Assembly: GCA_020851115.1 (NCBI GenBank)
Contig: JADZDJ010000030.1
Location: 1-52,300 of the forward strand
Direction of reading: 5' to 3'
From: Pirellulales bacterium
Lineage (GTDB): Bacteria; Planctomycetota; Planctomycetia; Pirellulales; JADZDJ01
Length of the DNA: 52,300 nucleotides
Shown: positions 32,354 to 42,270 of the stretch, piece after piece
Layout of the letters: each line of letters opens with the position of its first letter
Numbering within the stretch: position 1 is the stretch's first letter
The notes under the pieces: model-generated
The model's input: only the letters and a program-made list of their open reading frames with translations
The model's database searches: none
Told to the model about the DNA's origin: nothing
Translations under genes and position numbers: made by a program

Positions 32354-35300
32354 ATGGGCCGGAATCACCGCATTTCTCTATCCATGCAGGCTGTTTGTCG
32401 TTCGCAACTCTGGAATTGCATCATGAAGCCGCAGCCAAGAATCACTTTGCCGACTCGTCGGATGATGAATAGAAACGCTCGTGGACGGCGTTCGTTGGAG
32501 TGGCGTCGCCTGGTCATCGAACCGCTCGAAACTCGCCAGTTGCTCTCGATCAACGTCGTTGGCATCCCCAATTGGGTCGAACAAGGACCGAGGGTCATTC
32601 TCAATGCTGGCTCGGTCGTTAGCCCTAACAATCCCGCGACGGGTGCCGTGCAGAGTATTGCTGTCAATCCGGTCAACCCCATGCAGGTTTATGTTGCCAC
32701 CGTCAACGGCGGCATCTGGCGGAGCAACAATGCCGATCCGGCGAACCCGGGCGCAATTACCTGGACTCCGCTCACCGACCAGCAAGCCTCGCTCGCGACC
32801 AGTTCGATCGAATTCAGCCCGCTCGACGCTACTGGCAATACACTCTTTGCCGGAACAGGCACCTTTAGCAACCTCATTAACAGCGGCGGCACGCCCATCG
32901 GCATCCTGCGCACAATCGATGGCGGAAACACTTGGCTGAACTTTCCCGTCAATCTCGGCAACGAGCCGCGTATCAAATCCGTGCTCCCCACCAGCATCGA
33001 CCTCGATCCGGGAGCGGCAGTTCAACAAATGGTGCTGGTGGCCGGCATCGGCGCCAACGGCGGCATCTATCGCAGCGACAATAGCGGTGAGACATTTTCG
33101 CTTCTCAGTGGCGCCAATGGATTACCCGTCGCCAGCACCACGCAGTTAATCGTCGATCCAAATAACGCCGCACGATTCTATGCTGCGCTCGCCGGACAAG
33201 GCATTTTCCAAGGCAACTTCGACGGCGGTACGGGCATCATTACTTGGAATGCGATGAACAACGGCATCGTCGGAGCCGACATCACCAGCTCCGCAAACAT
33301 CCAAATCGCTGCGCATGACGACGGAGCCAATACCGTGCTCTATGTTGGCACCGCCGATCCGCCGCCCCCAGGAACGATCACCGGCGCTCTCACCGGTGTC
33401 TATCGCTCGACCGATAATGCCGCTAATTGGAGTCCGCTTGGAACCCCTCCAGGTTTCAATGCCTGGAGCGTCGGCGGCAGCGGATTCAACCTGCTTGCCG
33501 ATCCGACCAACAACCAAGTCGTTTACCTCGGTGGCCTAGGCGGCGGCAACAATCTGTTCCGCTACCATTCTGGCGGGCCGAGTTGGGATTTAATGGTCGG
33601 TGCCGGCGCCATGAACAATACCGCTCCCCATGCCGATTCGCGCGACATGGCCTTCATTGGCACCAACGTCTTGATCGAGACCGACGATGGTGGCATTTAC
33701 TTCATGCAAAATCCGCTCGATTCGACGAATAACAAATGGAAATCATTCATCGGCACGGGAAGCCAAGCGCTCGGCGACACCGAGATGCACAATGCTGCTT
33801 GGGACAGTGTTTCGAACATCATCACCGGCGGCCTGCAAGACAACGGCACGGATGCGCAGCAAAACTCCGGTAGCCTTATCTACAATCAAGACGCGAACAA
33901 CTTCCTGCTCGGCAAAGACGGCGGCGATGTCGTGGTCGATGTCAACACCCTGGCGGGCGCGAACCGGTCGATCCGATTTTTCAGCTCGCAGAACCTCGGC
34001 ATGACCGGTGGCGACCCACAAGGCGACTTCCGCCGCCAAGTCTTTAATAACGCCAACGCGCCCATCGGCGGATTTGTCGAAGTGCTGCCAGCAGGCGGGT
34101 TAGCTGGCTTCACAGCACAGTTCATCACGCCGGTGGAAATCAATGCCATTGCGCCCACGGCCGCGCAACTGATGACAGGCCAATCGCAACGAATTGCGGT
34201 CGGTGGCGGCTCGAGCAGTACGAATCCCGTCTACGAATCGAACGATGCCGGTACGGCCGCCAATCCTACATGGACTGCCGTCCCAATTGCCGCTGGCTTC
34301 GGCAACATCAGCGCAATCGCCTATGGCGGCACGAGCGTCGGACTCGCCAACCCCGATGTACTCTGGGTTGGCGACGACAACGGCGTCGTCTATGTCCGTA
34401 CAACTTCCGGTGGCATGCTCAATCCTACCGTGGCCTCGTTTCCCGGTTCGACTGTACACGACATCGTACTCGATCCCAACGACTGGCATCATGCATTCGT
34501 CGTCAGCGCATCTGGCGTTTGGGAAACTACGGACACAGGGGCCACTTGGAACACGCTAACGGGCAGTTTGGCGAACTCCGATTTGCAGTCGGTCGAATTC
34601 GTCGAAAACGGCGCGGTCGATGCCCTGCTGGCCGGCGGCCTGGGAGGCGTGTTTCGCATGCTCACCGACAATGCCGGCGTCTGGAACGAATATGGTGCAG
34701 GCCTGCCAAATGCCGTCGCCTACGACCTGCAATATAACGCCGCCGACGATGTGCTGCTGGCAGCCACGTTTGGCCGCGGCGCGTGGATAGTTCAAAATGC
34801 GTCCGCCACGATCACGATGCTGGGCTGCCTCCAAATCACCGGCGACGACAACGACAACGAAATGAGTCTGGAAGCCGATCCAATCAATGCCTTGCGGTTC
34901 ATCGCCGACGACGGTCTCGGCAATCGGCAAAGCTTTGAGATATCCGCGTTTTCCAAAGTCCAATTCTTCGGCCTGGGAGGCGACGACACGATCCGCATTG
35001 ATTCCAACGGAGCTGCGCCAGGCGGCTCGCTCGATTTTGTCAAGTTTCTTGTCGAAGTCGATGGCGGAGCGCACAACATGGGAGATCAGTTGCTGCTCGA
35101 CGATTCCTCCAGCGTTACCGGGGCGACCGTCACTTTCACGTCCGCCGACATCGGCGCTGCAATGGGTGATACGCTGTTCGGCAGTCAGGGCCGGCTCACC
35201 TACACCGCCATCGAAAGCATCGACCTCAACCTGAGCAACCATGGAGGCGACACGGTAATGGTCGAAAGCACTTCCGTGCCCATGATGCTCCATGGCAACG

Positions 35301-36775
35301 GCGGCAGTGATGCGTTTACGGTTGGCACAGGCGACCTGACGGCGATTGCTGCGCCGGTGTCGATTTTCGGCGGCGACGACGACGATTCGCTGGCAGTCGA
35401 CGATTCTGGCCGGGCCGATGCCGTGGACTACTATCTCGATCCCACGTTGATTGCCATTTGCAATAGCGTCGGTCCACCGCCAATGCGCACAAGCATCGCA
35501 ATCATCGACGGTACGCTCGAAACCGCCCGTCTCGATGCCACAGACGGAGTCAACCGGTTCGATCTCGCGCCCAGCGCAACGACAGCCTACACCATCGCTG
35601 GCAACTTGCCGCCGCCTGGAACGGCGGGCGGCGATTTCCTCAGTATCCGCTTCGTGAGCACCACGAACCGGCAGTTGACCTACGACCCAACGACTGGCAA
35701 CGGCACATGGATATTCGATCCGCCGTTCCAAGCCATCCACTTCGAAAGCATCGAAAAGCTGAATTTCTTTCCGGTACTGGCTTACTCGGCCGATGCGGCT
35801 GCTCAAGGCAAGCCGACGGTGAAAGTGGTCGATGCCGAAACCGGCGCGATCCTCTCCACGTTTCAAGCTTATGAAGCGACTTACCGCGGTGGCGTGCGCG
35901 TCGCCGTCGCCGACGTCACTGGGGACGGAATTCCAGAAATCATTACCGCTCCAGGTCGCAATCATGCTCCCGTGGTGCAGCTCTTCAATTTGCTCACAGG
36001 AATGCCGCTCGCTGGCACGTCGTTCCATGCGTTCTCAAAATCTTTTTCCGGCGGCGTACACTTGGCGGTTGGTGATTTGGACGGCGACGGCTTGAACGAT
36101 GTCGCCGCTTCGCCAGGCCGCGGCAAAACCGAAATTCGCACGTTTCTTAACGCCTTCGCCACGACGCCGACGAAGCCGTTCAGCGGCAACACTTACAACC
36201 GCTTCTTGGCGTTTGAAAAAAACTTCATCGGCGGAGCAACGATCGCCTTAGGCGATGTCCGGTCCGACGCCAAAGCCGAGATCATTGTCGGCTCGGGGGC
36301 GGGCCGGCGCGCCGAAGTGCGAATCTTCGACGGTCTGACGAATGGCTCGGCCAACACCCCCGCATCCTACATTCGACGGTTCTTACCGTTCGATTCCCAT
36401 CAGCGCGGCGGTGTCTGGGTTGCGGCGGCGAATATCGACGGCGGGGCAAAGTTTGAGCTACTCGTCGGCGCAGGGGTCGGCGGCCATTCGCAGGTTGCCA
36501 CTTACGATTTCTCAAACCTTTCTACCCCAATCGCCACGTTCCAGCCCTTCAGCGGCAATGGCAGCAACGCGCCGCTGCGGGTCGCCGCCGCCGACATCAA
36601 CTCCGATGGCAAGAGTGAGTTGTTCGTCGCCCAAGGCCCCGATGGCCGCAGCCAAACCCTCCGCCGCGGCCCGCCGGCCGGCCCACTCGTCGATTTCCTG
36701 ATGGAGAATGACCCCGAATTTCACGACGGATTCTTCATCGCGGCCGATCTGCACGCAGAGGCGTTCTTATGCTGA
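32354..36775 (+). CDS. Giant secreted protein: LEPR-XLL start, BNR/sortilin-like propeller, FG-GAP repeats
   Basis: 1473 residues from the ATG at 32354; ATG 32423 is an alternative. The N-terminus holds the LEPR-XLL motif (VIEPLETRQLLSI) that marks exported planctomycete giants. Residues about 70-810 are many BNR/sialidase-like or photosynthesis-stability-type propeller blades (IWRSNNAD, VYRSTDNAANW, VWETTDTGATWNTLTG). A middle segment has a calcium-rich beta-roll look (LGGDDTIRIDSNG). The last 300 residues contain FG-GAP/integrin-like repeats (VAVADVTGDGIPEIITAPG, LAVGDLDGDGLNDVAASPG). It probably sits on the cell surface and may bind polymers. Catalysis cannot be inferred. Confidence 0.8.
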   Translation: MGRNHRISLSMQAVCRSQLWNCIMKPQPRITLPTRRMMNRNARGRRSLEWRRLVIEPLETRQLLSINVVGIPNWVEQGPRVILNAGSVVSPNNPATGAVQSIAVNPVNPMQVYVATVNGGIWRSNNADPANPGAITWTPLTDQQASLATSSIEFSPLDATGNTLFAGTGTFSNLINSGGTPIGILRTIDGGNTWLNFPVNLGNEPRIKSVLPTSIDLDPGAAVQQMVLVAGIGANGGIYRSDNSGETFSLLSGANGLPVASTTQLIVDPNNAARFYAALAGQGIFQGNFDGGTGIITWNAMNNGIVGADITSSANIQIAAHDDGANTVLYVGTADPPPPGTITGALTGVYRSTDNAANWSPLGTPPGFNAWSVGGSGFNLLADPTNNQVVYLGGLGGGNNLFRYHSGGPSWDLMVGAGAMNNTAPHADSRDMAFIGTNVLIETDDGGIYFMQNPLDSTNNKWKSFIGTGSQALGDTEMHNAAWDSVSNIITGGLQDNGTDAQQNSGSLIYNQDANNFLLGKDGGDVVVDVNTLAGANRSIRFFSSQNLGMTGGDPQGDFRRQVFNNANAPIGGFVEVLPAGGLAGFTAQFITPVEINAIAPTAAQLMTGQSQRIAVGGGSSSTNPVYESNDAGTAANPTWTAVPIAAGFGNISAIAYGGTSVGLANPDVLWVGDDNGVVYVRTTSGGMLNPTVASFPGSTVHDIVLDPNDWHHAFVVSASGVWETTDTGATWNTLTGSLANSDLQSVEFVENGAVDALLAGGLGGVFRMLTDNAGVWNEYGAGLPNAVAYDLQYNAADDVLLAATFGRGAWIVQNASATITMLGCLQITGDDNDNEMSLEADPINALRFIADDGLGNRQSFEISAFSKVQFFGLGGDDTIRIDSNGAAPGGSLDFVKFLVEVDGGAHNMGDQLLLDDSSSVTGATVTFTSADIGAAMGDTLFGSQGRLTYTAIESIDLNLSNHGGDTVMVESTSVPMMLHGNGGSDAFTVGTGDLTAIAAPVSIFGGDDDDSLAVDDSGRADAVDYYLDPTLIAICNSVGPPPMRTSIAIIDGTLETARLDATDGVNRFDLAPSATTAYTIAGNLPPPGTAGGDFLSIRFVSTTNRQLTYDPTTGNGTWIFDPPFQAIHFESIEKLNFFPVLAYSADAAAQGKPTVKVVDAETGAILSTFQAYEATYRGGVRVAVADVTGDGIPEIITAPGRNHAPVVQLFNLLTGMPLAGTSFHAFSKSFSGGVHLAVGDLDGDGLNDVAASPGRGKTEIRTFLNAFATTPTKPFSGNTYNRFLAFEKNFIGGATIALGDVRSDAKAEIIVGSGAGRRAEVRIFDGLTNGSANTPASYIRRFLPFDSHQRGGVWVAAANIDGGAKFELLVGAGVGGHSQVATYDFSNLSTPIATFQPFSGNGSNAPLRVAAADINSDGKSELFVAQGPDGRSQTLRRGPPAGPLVDFLMENDPEFHDGFFIAADLHAEAFLC

Positions 36776-36967
36776 CATATCGCGGAAAGTCAGAATTCTT
36801 CGGCTAAAATGCCAATTTTTCACAAATTCTGTCTTTTGCCCCTATCGCGCCGAACCTGACACCGCCGGGGGCGGTTTGCATGGCGATAAATTTGCGGAAT
36901 AATTGGGTAACTGCTGAAGGTCGCAGTCTGCCGACGAATGTACCAATTTCACACAGGAGAATTCGCC

Positions 36968-37528
36968 ATGCTGAAGCTCGTTGTCGCCCTTCCTGCTTGT
37001 TTGTTGTCCGCTGTCGCGCTGGCACAACAGCCGTCGCATGAACACGCTGCCGTAACCGGCGGGCCGAGCGAGGCTGTTGTCGTGCTGGTCCCCATGAAGA
37101 ACAGCGGCGTGAACGGCACGTTGACGCTGACGCAACACGGCAACGATGTTGTGGTAAAAGGCAAGATCACAGGGCTTAAGCCAGGAAAACACGGCTTTCA
37201 TATTCATCAATTTGGCGATTTGCGCGATGGGGAAGGGAAATCGGCCGGTGGCCATTACAATCCATCCGGCGCGCCTCACGCCGGACCAGAGGCATCGGCG
37301 CATCATGCGGGAGATTTGGGAAATGTTGACGCAGACAGCAAGGGCATCGCAGAAGTAAACAAGACCGTCGACGGATTGAAGTTGCAGACCGTGATTGGCC
37401 GCTCGATGGTGGTCCACGCCGACGCCGACGACCTGATGAGCCAACCGTCGGGAAATGCTGGCGCTCGCGTTGCCGTGGGAGTGATTGGTATCGCCGAAGC
37501 CAAACACACCGCGGCCGCTGCCAAATAG
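36968..37528 (+). CDS. sodC: Cu-Zn superoxide dismutase, cysteine-free
   Basis: 186 residues with a signal peptide (LVVALPACLLSAVALAQ). It is preceded by AGGAGA at good distance from ATG 36968. Metal ligands are present: HGFHIHQFGD (His78, His80), AGGHYNPSG (His96), PHAGP (His104), HHAGDLGNVDAD (His113, Asp116), and VVHADADD (His150). The guiding arginine is kept in GNAGARVAVGVIG. However, both cysteines of the usual intrasubunit disulfide are missing: the loop after HIHQFGD has none, and the otherwise conserved GVI-preceding Cys is Val. The only Cys is in the signal peptide. It removes superoxide in the periplasm. Confidence 0.93.
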   Translation: MLKLVVALPACLLSAVALAQQPSHEHAAVTGGPSEAVVVLVPMKNSGVNGTLTLTQHGNDVVVKGKITGLKPGKHGFHIHQFGDLRDGEGKSAGGHYNPSGAPHAGPEASAHHAGDLGNVDADSKGIAEVNKTVDGLKLQTVIGRSMVVHADADDLMSQPSGNAGARVAVGVIGIAEAKHTAAAAK

Positions 37529-37834
37529 CGGAGCTGCGGCCGACCCATTGCGTCGCGATCGATTGGATAACAATTCCTTGTATCCGCATTCGCGATCTGC
37601 GTAGATTGCTTGGTCCGCGATGAATACCATGTCGGCCCGCTCGCGAGTAAGCCGAGCGGTTTGTGCCTCCCCCGACGCCCTGCCGATGGAGTGCAATCGT
37701 GTGAGTCGCGCGATGGCCGACCGTACCATCATCCTGGTCGTCGGACGCCATCTCGGAAACAGCACGTTTTCCAACTGAAGGATGCGCCTAGAAAGCCTGC
37801 TGCCGCCGCGGTGTCGGGTACAGGAGCCAAGACG
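37529..37834. other. Intergenic interval between sodC and the hydrolase
   Basis: No gene is supported. A hairpin CCGCTCG (37637-37643) / CGAGCGG (37653-37659) followed by TTTGTG could terminate sodC transcription, but the T-run is poor. A CAGGAG ribosome-binding site for the next gene ends the interval. Confidence 0.4.
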
Positions 37835-38713
37835 ATGATCGCGCGATTCGCCTTGACCATGTTCTGTGTGGCTTGTTCGCCCCTGATCGTATCGACGCGA
37901 GCGGACGACGCCGGGCCGCGTGAAATTGAAAAGCAACGGAATGTCGAATATGGCTCCGGAAGCGGGGAGAAATTAACCCTGCATCTGGCGAAGCCGAAAT
38001 TACTCGAAAAACCGGCTCCGGCAGTCGTCGTCATTCACGGCGGCGGCTGGGCGGCAGGGAGCAAAGACGCTCATCAAGATTTAATCGAGCAACTCGCCCG
38101 CCGCGGATATGTGGCGGTGTCGGTCGGCTACCGCTTGGCTCCCAAATACAAGTTTCCTGCCCAGGTGGAAGACGTGAAATGCTGCGTTCGCTGGCTGCGG
38201 GCGCATGCCGACGAATTGCAGCTTCAGTCCGATCGAATCGGCGCAGTTGGTTTTTCGGCCGGCGCACACCTCTCGATGATGCTCGGCGTGATGGACCCTG
38301 AAGACGGCCTTGAAGGGGACGGCGGATGGGCCGATCAATCGAGTAAAGTGCAAGCGGTGGTTGCCTACTTCGGCCCAACGAATCTGGTCGATCCGTTTCC
38401 ACCGGTCAGCCGGGTGATACTCGAAGACTGGATCGGCAAGAAGCCCGAAGCGGCCATTAAAACCTATCAGCGCGCATCGCCAATCACGTACGTCAACCGC
38501 CACGACGCCGACATGCTCCTGTTTCAGGGCACGAACGATCCGCTGGTTCCATACGATCAAGCCTGGCAAATGGTCCGCGCACTGACAAAAAACGACATCC
38601 GCGGCCGCGTTGAATTCCTGCTCGGTGCCGAACACGGCTGGGGGAAAGAAGAAAACGAGCGAACGTGGAAAAGTGCCCAAGCGTTCTTGGATGAGCGGCT
38701 GACAGGGAAGTGA
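37835..38713 (+). CDS. Secreted alpha/beta hydrolase (esterase/lipase, BD-FAE type)
   Basis: 292 residues. The signal peptide ends around TRADDAG. Catalytic landmarks are HGGGWAAGS for the oxyanion hole, GFSAGAH holding the nucleophile serine (GXSXG), GTNDPLVPYD with the acid, and AEHGWG with the histidine. The pattern resembles hormone-sensitive-lipase-like and carbohydrate esterase relatives. Exported esterases of this type are frequent in planctomycetes and may act on polysaccharide esters. The ATG at 37835 has CAGGAG in front. Substrate unknown. Confidence 0.88.
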   Translation: MIARFALTMFCVACSPLIVSTRADDAGPREIEKQRNVEYGSGSGEKLTLHLAKPKLLEKPAPAVVVIHGGGWAAGSKDAHQDLIEQLARRGYVAVSVGYRLAPKYKFPAQVEDVKCCVRWLRAHADELQLQSDRIGAVGFSAGAHLSMMLGVMDPEDGLEGDGGWADQSSKVQAVVAYFGPTNLVDPFPPVSRVILEDWIGKKPEAAIKTYQRASPITYVNRHDADMLLFQGTNDPLVPYDQAWQMVRALTKNDIRGRVEFLLGAEHGWGKEENERTWKSAQAFLDERLTGK

Positions 38714-38915
38714 ACGCCGATCGAAGCCGAGCGTTCAATCCACTCTTTTGATGAACCGATCGGCCGCTCCAATCTCACCGGGCCGCATGTACCCACTTGT
38801 CTAGCCCACCCAGGACAAGTATTTGCGTATTCGATTACCGTTGACTACATTACGGTCCATTCACCAGCGAGTGAGCCTTCATCGTTCACAATCAATTTCG
38901 ACAGGAAGATTCCTG

Positions 38916-40484
38916 ATGCCTGGCAACTTTGGATTGAGCGGTTACTTGGTGCTCGTCATCTACATGTTGGCGACCATTCTATTGGGGCTCTCGTTTGCCA
39001 GAAAGCAAAAGAATCTGGCCGGGTATTTTTTGGCCGAGCGCGCGGCCCCGTGGTGGGCGGTCGGCATTTCGGTCATCGCCTGCGATCTGTCAGCGATTTC
39101 ATATATGGGATCTCCTGGCTGGGTTTACGACCAAGACCTGCGGTATCCCATGAGTACGCTAATGTTGCCGTTCATGGCCTGGTTGGTGGCCTATTTGTTC
39201 ATCCCGTTTCTGGCAAAGCTGCAGGTTTACACGATCTACGAATATCTCGAGCATCGGTTCGGCCTTAGTTGTCGATTGTTTGCCTCAGCTATTTTTTCAC
39301 TTCAACGTGCCGCGCACCTGGCGGTGGCTATTTTCGCGGTTTCATTGGCGTTCAGACAGATTGCCGGCTGGGATGTATGGGCCTGCATTATTGTGATTGG
39401 CGCGTTGACGACGTTCTACACAGTATTCGGCGGCATGAAGGCAGTGCTCTGGACCGACGTGATGCAGTTCTTTGTCTTGGTCGGCGGAATCTTCGTCATG
39501 CTCGGCGTCGTGCTTTGGCAGTTTGACGGCAATGTCGTCACGATCTGGAGATCGGCCGACAGCGGTGGCCACACCAAGCTATTCACTTTTGACACCGAAT
39601 TTTGGCGTCCGCAATTTTGGCAGGAAATGACCATTTGGGGAATCTTTCTTGGGATGTTGGTCACCCAGGTCGCTGCGTACGGCAGTGATCAAGTATTGGT
39701 TCAGCGATATATCTCGGCCGGTTCGGGAAAAATGATGACGAGATCGTTGATGTTTTCGGCTTTTTTGGCGATTCCTGTAATGGTTCTTCTCAACTTCCTC
39801 GGATTGGGCTTCTATGCCTACTATCACGCGCCGGGCAATAGCGAGTTGCTTGCCTCGTTGAACAACATGGTGAGCCAGTCGAAGGAAAATGTACAGAACC
39901 TCGTTATGCCGCACTTCATCCGCAGCGTACTCCCATCGGGATTGGCCGGCTTGGTATTTGCCGGCTTGTTCGCAGCCACAATGTCCGTGTTTTCATCGGG
40001 ATTGAACTCGCTGAGCACCGTGACCTGCGTCGATTTCGTTCAGCGCATCCGCCGCCTACAAGCCAATTCGAAGGCCGTGACGTTGGAAAATGCCCGTTGG
40101 GTAACGTTCGTCTGGGGCTTGGTCGTCACCTTAGCGGCGATTGGTGTTTACTCGGCCAACCTAGGCTCGGTCGTGGAGATAGCCGTGAGCGTGATCGGCT
40201 TTTTCAGCGGACCGCTGTTGGGCATGTTCTTGTTGGGCATGTTTTCAATGCGCGCGAATTCGACGGGAACTATTCTTGGCGCACTCGCGGGATTTGCCAC
40301 AGCCTGGTACTTGGGGGCAAATTATGTCTCGTTCATTTGGAACGCATTCACAGGCTGTGTGCCGACGGTCGTCTTCGGATATCTGTTCAGTTGCTTCTTT
40401 CCTGCGGAAGCGCGCGAGCGAGTCTTCCCCATGACGATTTGGGGGCGGAAACAGCGTCGATCGACGAGCGGTTCCGACGGCTGA
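38916..40484 (+). CDS. Sodium/solute symporter (SSS family)
   Basis: 522 residues with about 13 membrane helices. The start ATG 38916 follows AGGAAG. The N-terminus reads GYLVLVIYMLATILLGLSFA, then KNLAGYFLAERAAPWWAVGIS, a conserved entry of the family, then YEYLEHRFG and WTDVMQFFVLVGG. In the middle, YGSDQVLVQRYISA is the SSS signature, and LAGLVFAGLFAATMSVFSSGLNSLST is the Na+-binding helix region. It transports a small solute (sugar, amino acid or carboxylate) with sodium. Substrate is not deducible. Neighbouring hydrolase genes suggest sugar or acid uptake. Confidence 0.9.
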   Translation: MPGNFGLSGYLVLVIYMLATILLGLSFARKQKNLAGYFLAERAAPWWAVGISVIACDLSAISYMGSPGWVYDQDLRYPMSTLMLPFMAWLVAYLFIPFLAKLQVYTIYEYLEHRFGLSCRLFASAIFSLQRAAHLAVAIFAVSLAFRQIAGWDVWACIIVIGALTTFYTVFGGMKAVLWTDVMQFFVLVGGIFVMLGVVLWQFDGNVVTIWRSADSGGHTKLFTFDTEFWRPQFWQEMTIWGIFLGMLVTQVAAYGSDQVLVQRYISAGSGKMMTRSLMFSAFLAIPVMVLLNFLGLGFYAYYHAPGNSELLASLNNMVSQSKENVQNLVMPHFIRSVLPSGLAGLVFAGLFAATMSVFSSGLNSLSTVTCVDFVQRIRRLQANSKAVTLENARWVTFVWGLVVTLAAIGVYSANLGSVVEIAVSVIGFFSGPLLGMFLLGMFSMRANSTGTILGALAGFATAWYLGANYVSFIWNAFTGCVPTVVFGYLFSCFFPAEARERVFPMTIWGRKQRRSTSGSDG

Positions 40485-40500
40485 TCGCGGTGCTCTGCGA

Positions 40501-41916
40501 TCAACGAACCTCTGTTCGGCTGGTTGGCAATCTCAAACTTGGATCGCCAAACAACATGAACTTCATCGGCTGAAAGAAAATGCTTGCTGGATACCAGCTT
40601 TCGGTTGGCTTGATCGTTCCAAGTTGCTGCGCTCGATAATAATAGCCGACGGCCTGCGACCAGCATGTTCCCAGTCGAGGATGTTCATCGTTGGCGACTG
40701 CTCGAACAAACCCTTCGACCAGCGTCAGACCGCATGGCTGGCTCCCTGTGTTGCAGCCGATGTAGGCGACCGCGCCGTTTTCATTGCGCTTCAATATCTG
40801 CTCGCCGAGACCCGTGAGATTGTAGTCGCCCGTTTGGTAATTTGCCGGCGAGGGGGGTGGCGAATCGAACTTTTCGCCGTGGTCGGTTCCAGAGTGAGGC
40901 GCGCCGTTGACGTCTACATATGCACCATACGGCGGCAGCGGCGCGAACGTGGCCGTGCTGCATCCAGCCGAGACCACCACCGGCAGCGCGTCGGCATTCT
41001 TGATGCGGTCCAGATCTTGCATAAAAAAGCATTCTTCCCACTTGTCGTCGAGCCCGTGACCGGCATGAACGATCAATCCGGTCCCGTGGTTGAACAGTTC
41101 ACAGACCTGCTCGCGAGTGGGATTCTCGACCGCCGAGCGATTCGGGCTGTTGGAATAATAGAGCTTTTCAGCGTTCCACCCAGCCCCCAATTGCTTGATT
41201 TGCTCATCCATCCAGCCGCGGCTATCGACCCAACCGCCGACCGACACAAACCCAGCGCGGTGCAAACCGGGACGCTTGCCGGACAACACTTGTTGTTCGT
41301 AGCGAATGGTTTTGTCCGCGATCCGAGCCGCTTCGTCCGGAGTGCTTACCGGCCAGCGCCCCACGGCAACATCGGGTTGATAATCGATTGCATCGTAGTT
41401 GATCGGATCGTCCTTGTTGGCTTCGCCGCGCACTTCGCCGAAGTAGCCAGCATGAAAGCCGTCGTGTCGACCGTTCCAGTCGTCGAACGTACCATCTTTC
41501 TTTGCCAGATCGGAATAATACAAATCGCACGGATACATCGAGTAGTTAAATGCCGGTTGATGGACGCGATCGAGCGTCATGTATCGCACCGGCAATACGT
41601 CGATGTCCCCCACAAGCAGCACGTAGTCGAGGCCGCGTGTCTTCCACTGCTCGTATAAGAACCGCTTCAACTTTTCAGCGTCGTCCGCCCCTGTGCCCAC
41701 GGCCAATATCTCATCCAGTGGTTTGAGCGTCGTGTCAAGCAGCTTCAGCTTATGCTGCAAAAACTTGTGGAGCGCCGGCAAGAACTGCTTGGGGGCCACC
41801 ACAAGGAGCCGTTCGGCCGATTTCTCGGAGATTTCCGCGGCAAAGGAAGGCAGCGAAGTAGCAAAGGTCAGGAAAACGGCGACTACCAAGGGAAATTTGA
41901 GAATTCTGCCGACCAT
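40501..41916 (-). CDS. Secreted C25 (gingipain-like) cysteine peptidase
   Basis: 471 residues. The ATG at 41916 follows GGAG. A signal peptide (LVVAVFLTFATSLPSFAAE) comes first. The catalytic domain has VLLVGDIDVLPVRY (sub-strand with the acidic pair), LIVHAGHGLDDKW with His287, and VVVSAGCSTATF with Cys319, the C25/caspase-like dyad. It lacks the long adhesin domains of Porphyromonas gingipains, so it is a compact family member. The stop is 16 bases after the stop of the symporter on the other strand. Planctomycete C25 peptidases are common but uncharacterised. Confidence 0.85.
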   Translation of the reverse strand: MVGRILKFPLVVAVFLTFATSLPSFAAEISEKSAERLLVVAPKQFLPALHKFLQHKLKLLDTTLKPLDEILAVGTGADDAEKLKRFLYEQWKTRGLDYVLLVGDIDVLPVRYMTLDRVHQPAFNYSMYPCDLYYSDLAKKDGTFDDWNGRHDGFHAGYFGEVRGEANKDDPINYDAIDYQPDVAVGRWPVSTPDEAARIADKTIRYEQQVLSGKRPGLHRAGFVSVGGWVDSRGWMDEQIKQLGAGWNAEKLYYSNSPNRSAVENPTREQVCELFNHGTGLIVHAGHGLDDKWEECFFMQDLDRIKNADALPVVVSAGCSTATFAPLPPYGAYVDVNGAPHSGTDHGEKFDSPPPSPANYQTGDYNLTGLGEQILKRNENGAVAYIGCNTGSQPCGLTLVEGFVRAVANDEHPRLGTCWSQAVGYYYRAQQLGTIKPTESWYPASIFFQPMKFMLFGDPSLRLPTSRTEVR

Positions 41917-42270
41917 GAAAATGCTCCAGTGGGTCAAATGTAAGAACGAAAGGCTGATTTAAGTGTATGAGATCGTCACTTCCGGCGAAAGAAACCTACC
42001 TTCGGTCGTGGGCCATCACCGCATTTGTGGCCTGTTGGCGATGTTACTAACTCGTTACTTCGCAGGCAGTGTCGGTGTGGTTTCGTCGATCGCAGGGCGT
42101 AACTTGTTGCGATGATTTTCAACGCAAATTGAACTTTTTCGCAGTTCTTGCGCCAAACGGTTAGCTAGGCCGAGATTTCGGCAGAATCCGCGATCTACCT
42201 TTCCCTTTCCCCATTGTAACTTGAAGCTCGGGTGAACGGCCACTGCACCGCTTACCAGGAGGAGAACAAC
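41917..42270. other. Intergenic interval before the decayed alpha-2-macroglobulin gene
   Basis: No open frame is convincing. The right end carries a strong ribosome-binding site (AGGAGGAG, 42258-42265) for the broken gene. The likely C25 peptidase promoter lies in the left part but could not be pinned down. Confidence 0.4.

Noticed and set aside
34556-36028. 490-codon minus-strand ORF
   Set aside because: Antisense shadow of the giant BNR/FG-GAP gene in GC-rich sequence.
40624-41658. 344-codon plus-strand ORF
   Set aside because: Antisense to the C25 peptidase, which has catalytic motifs and a signal peptide.
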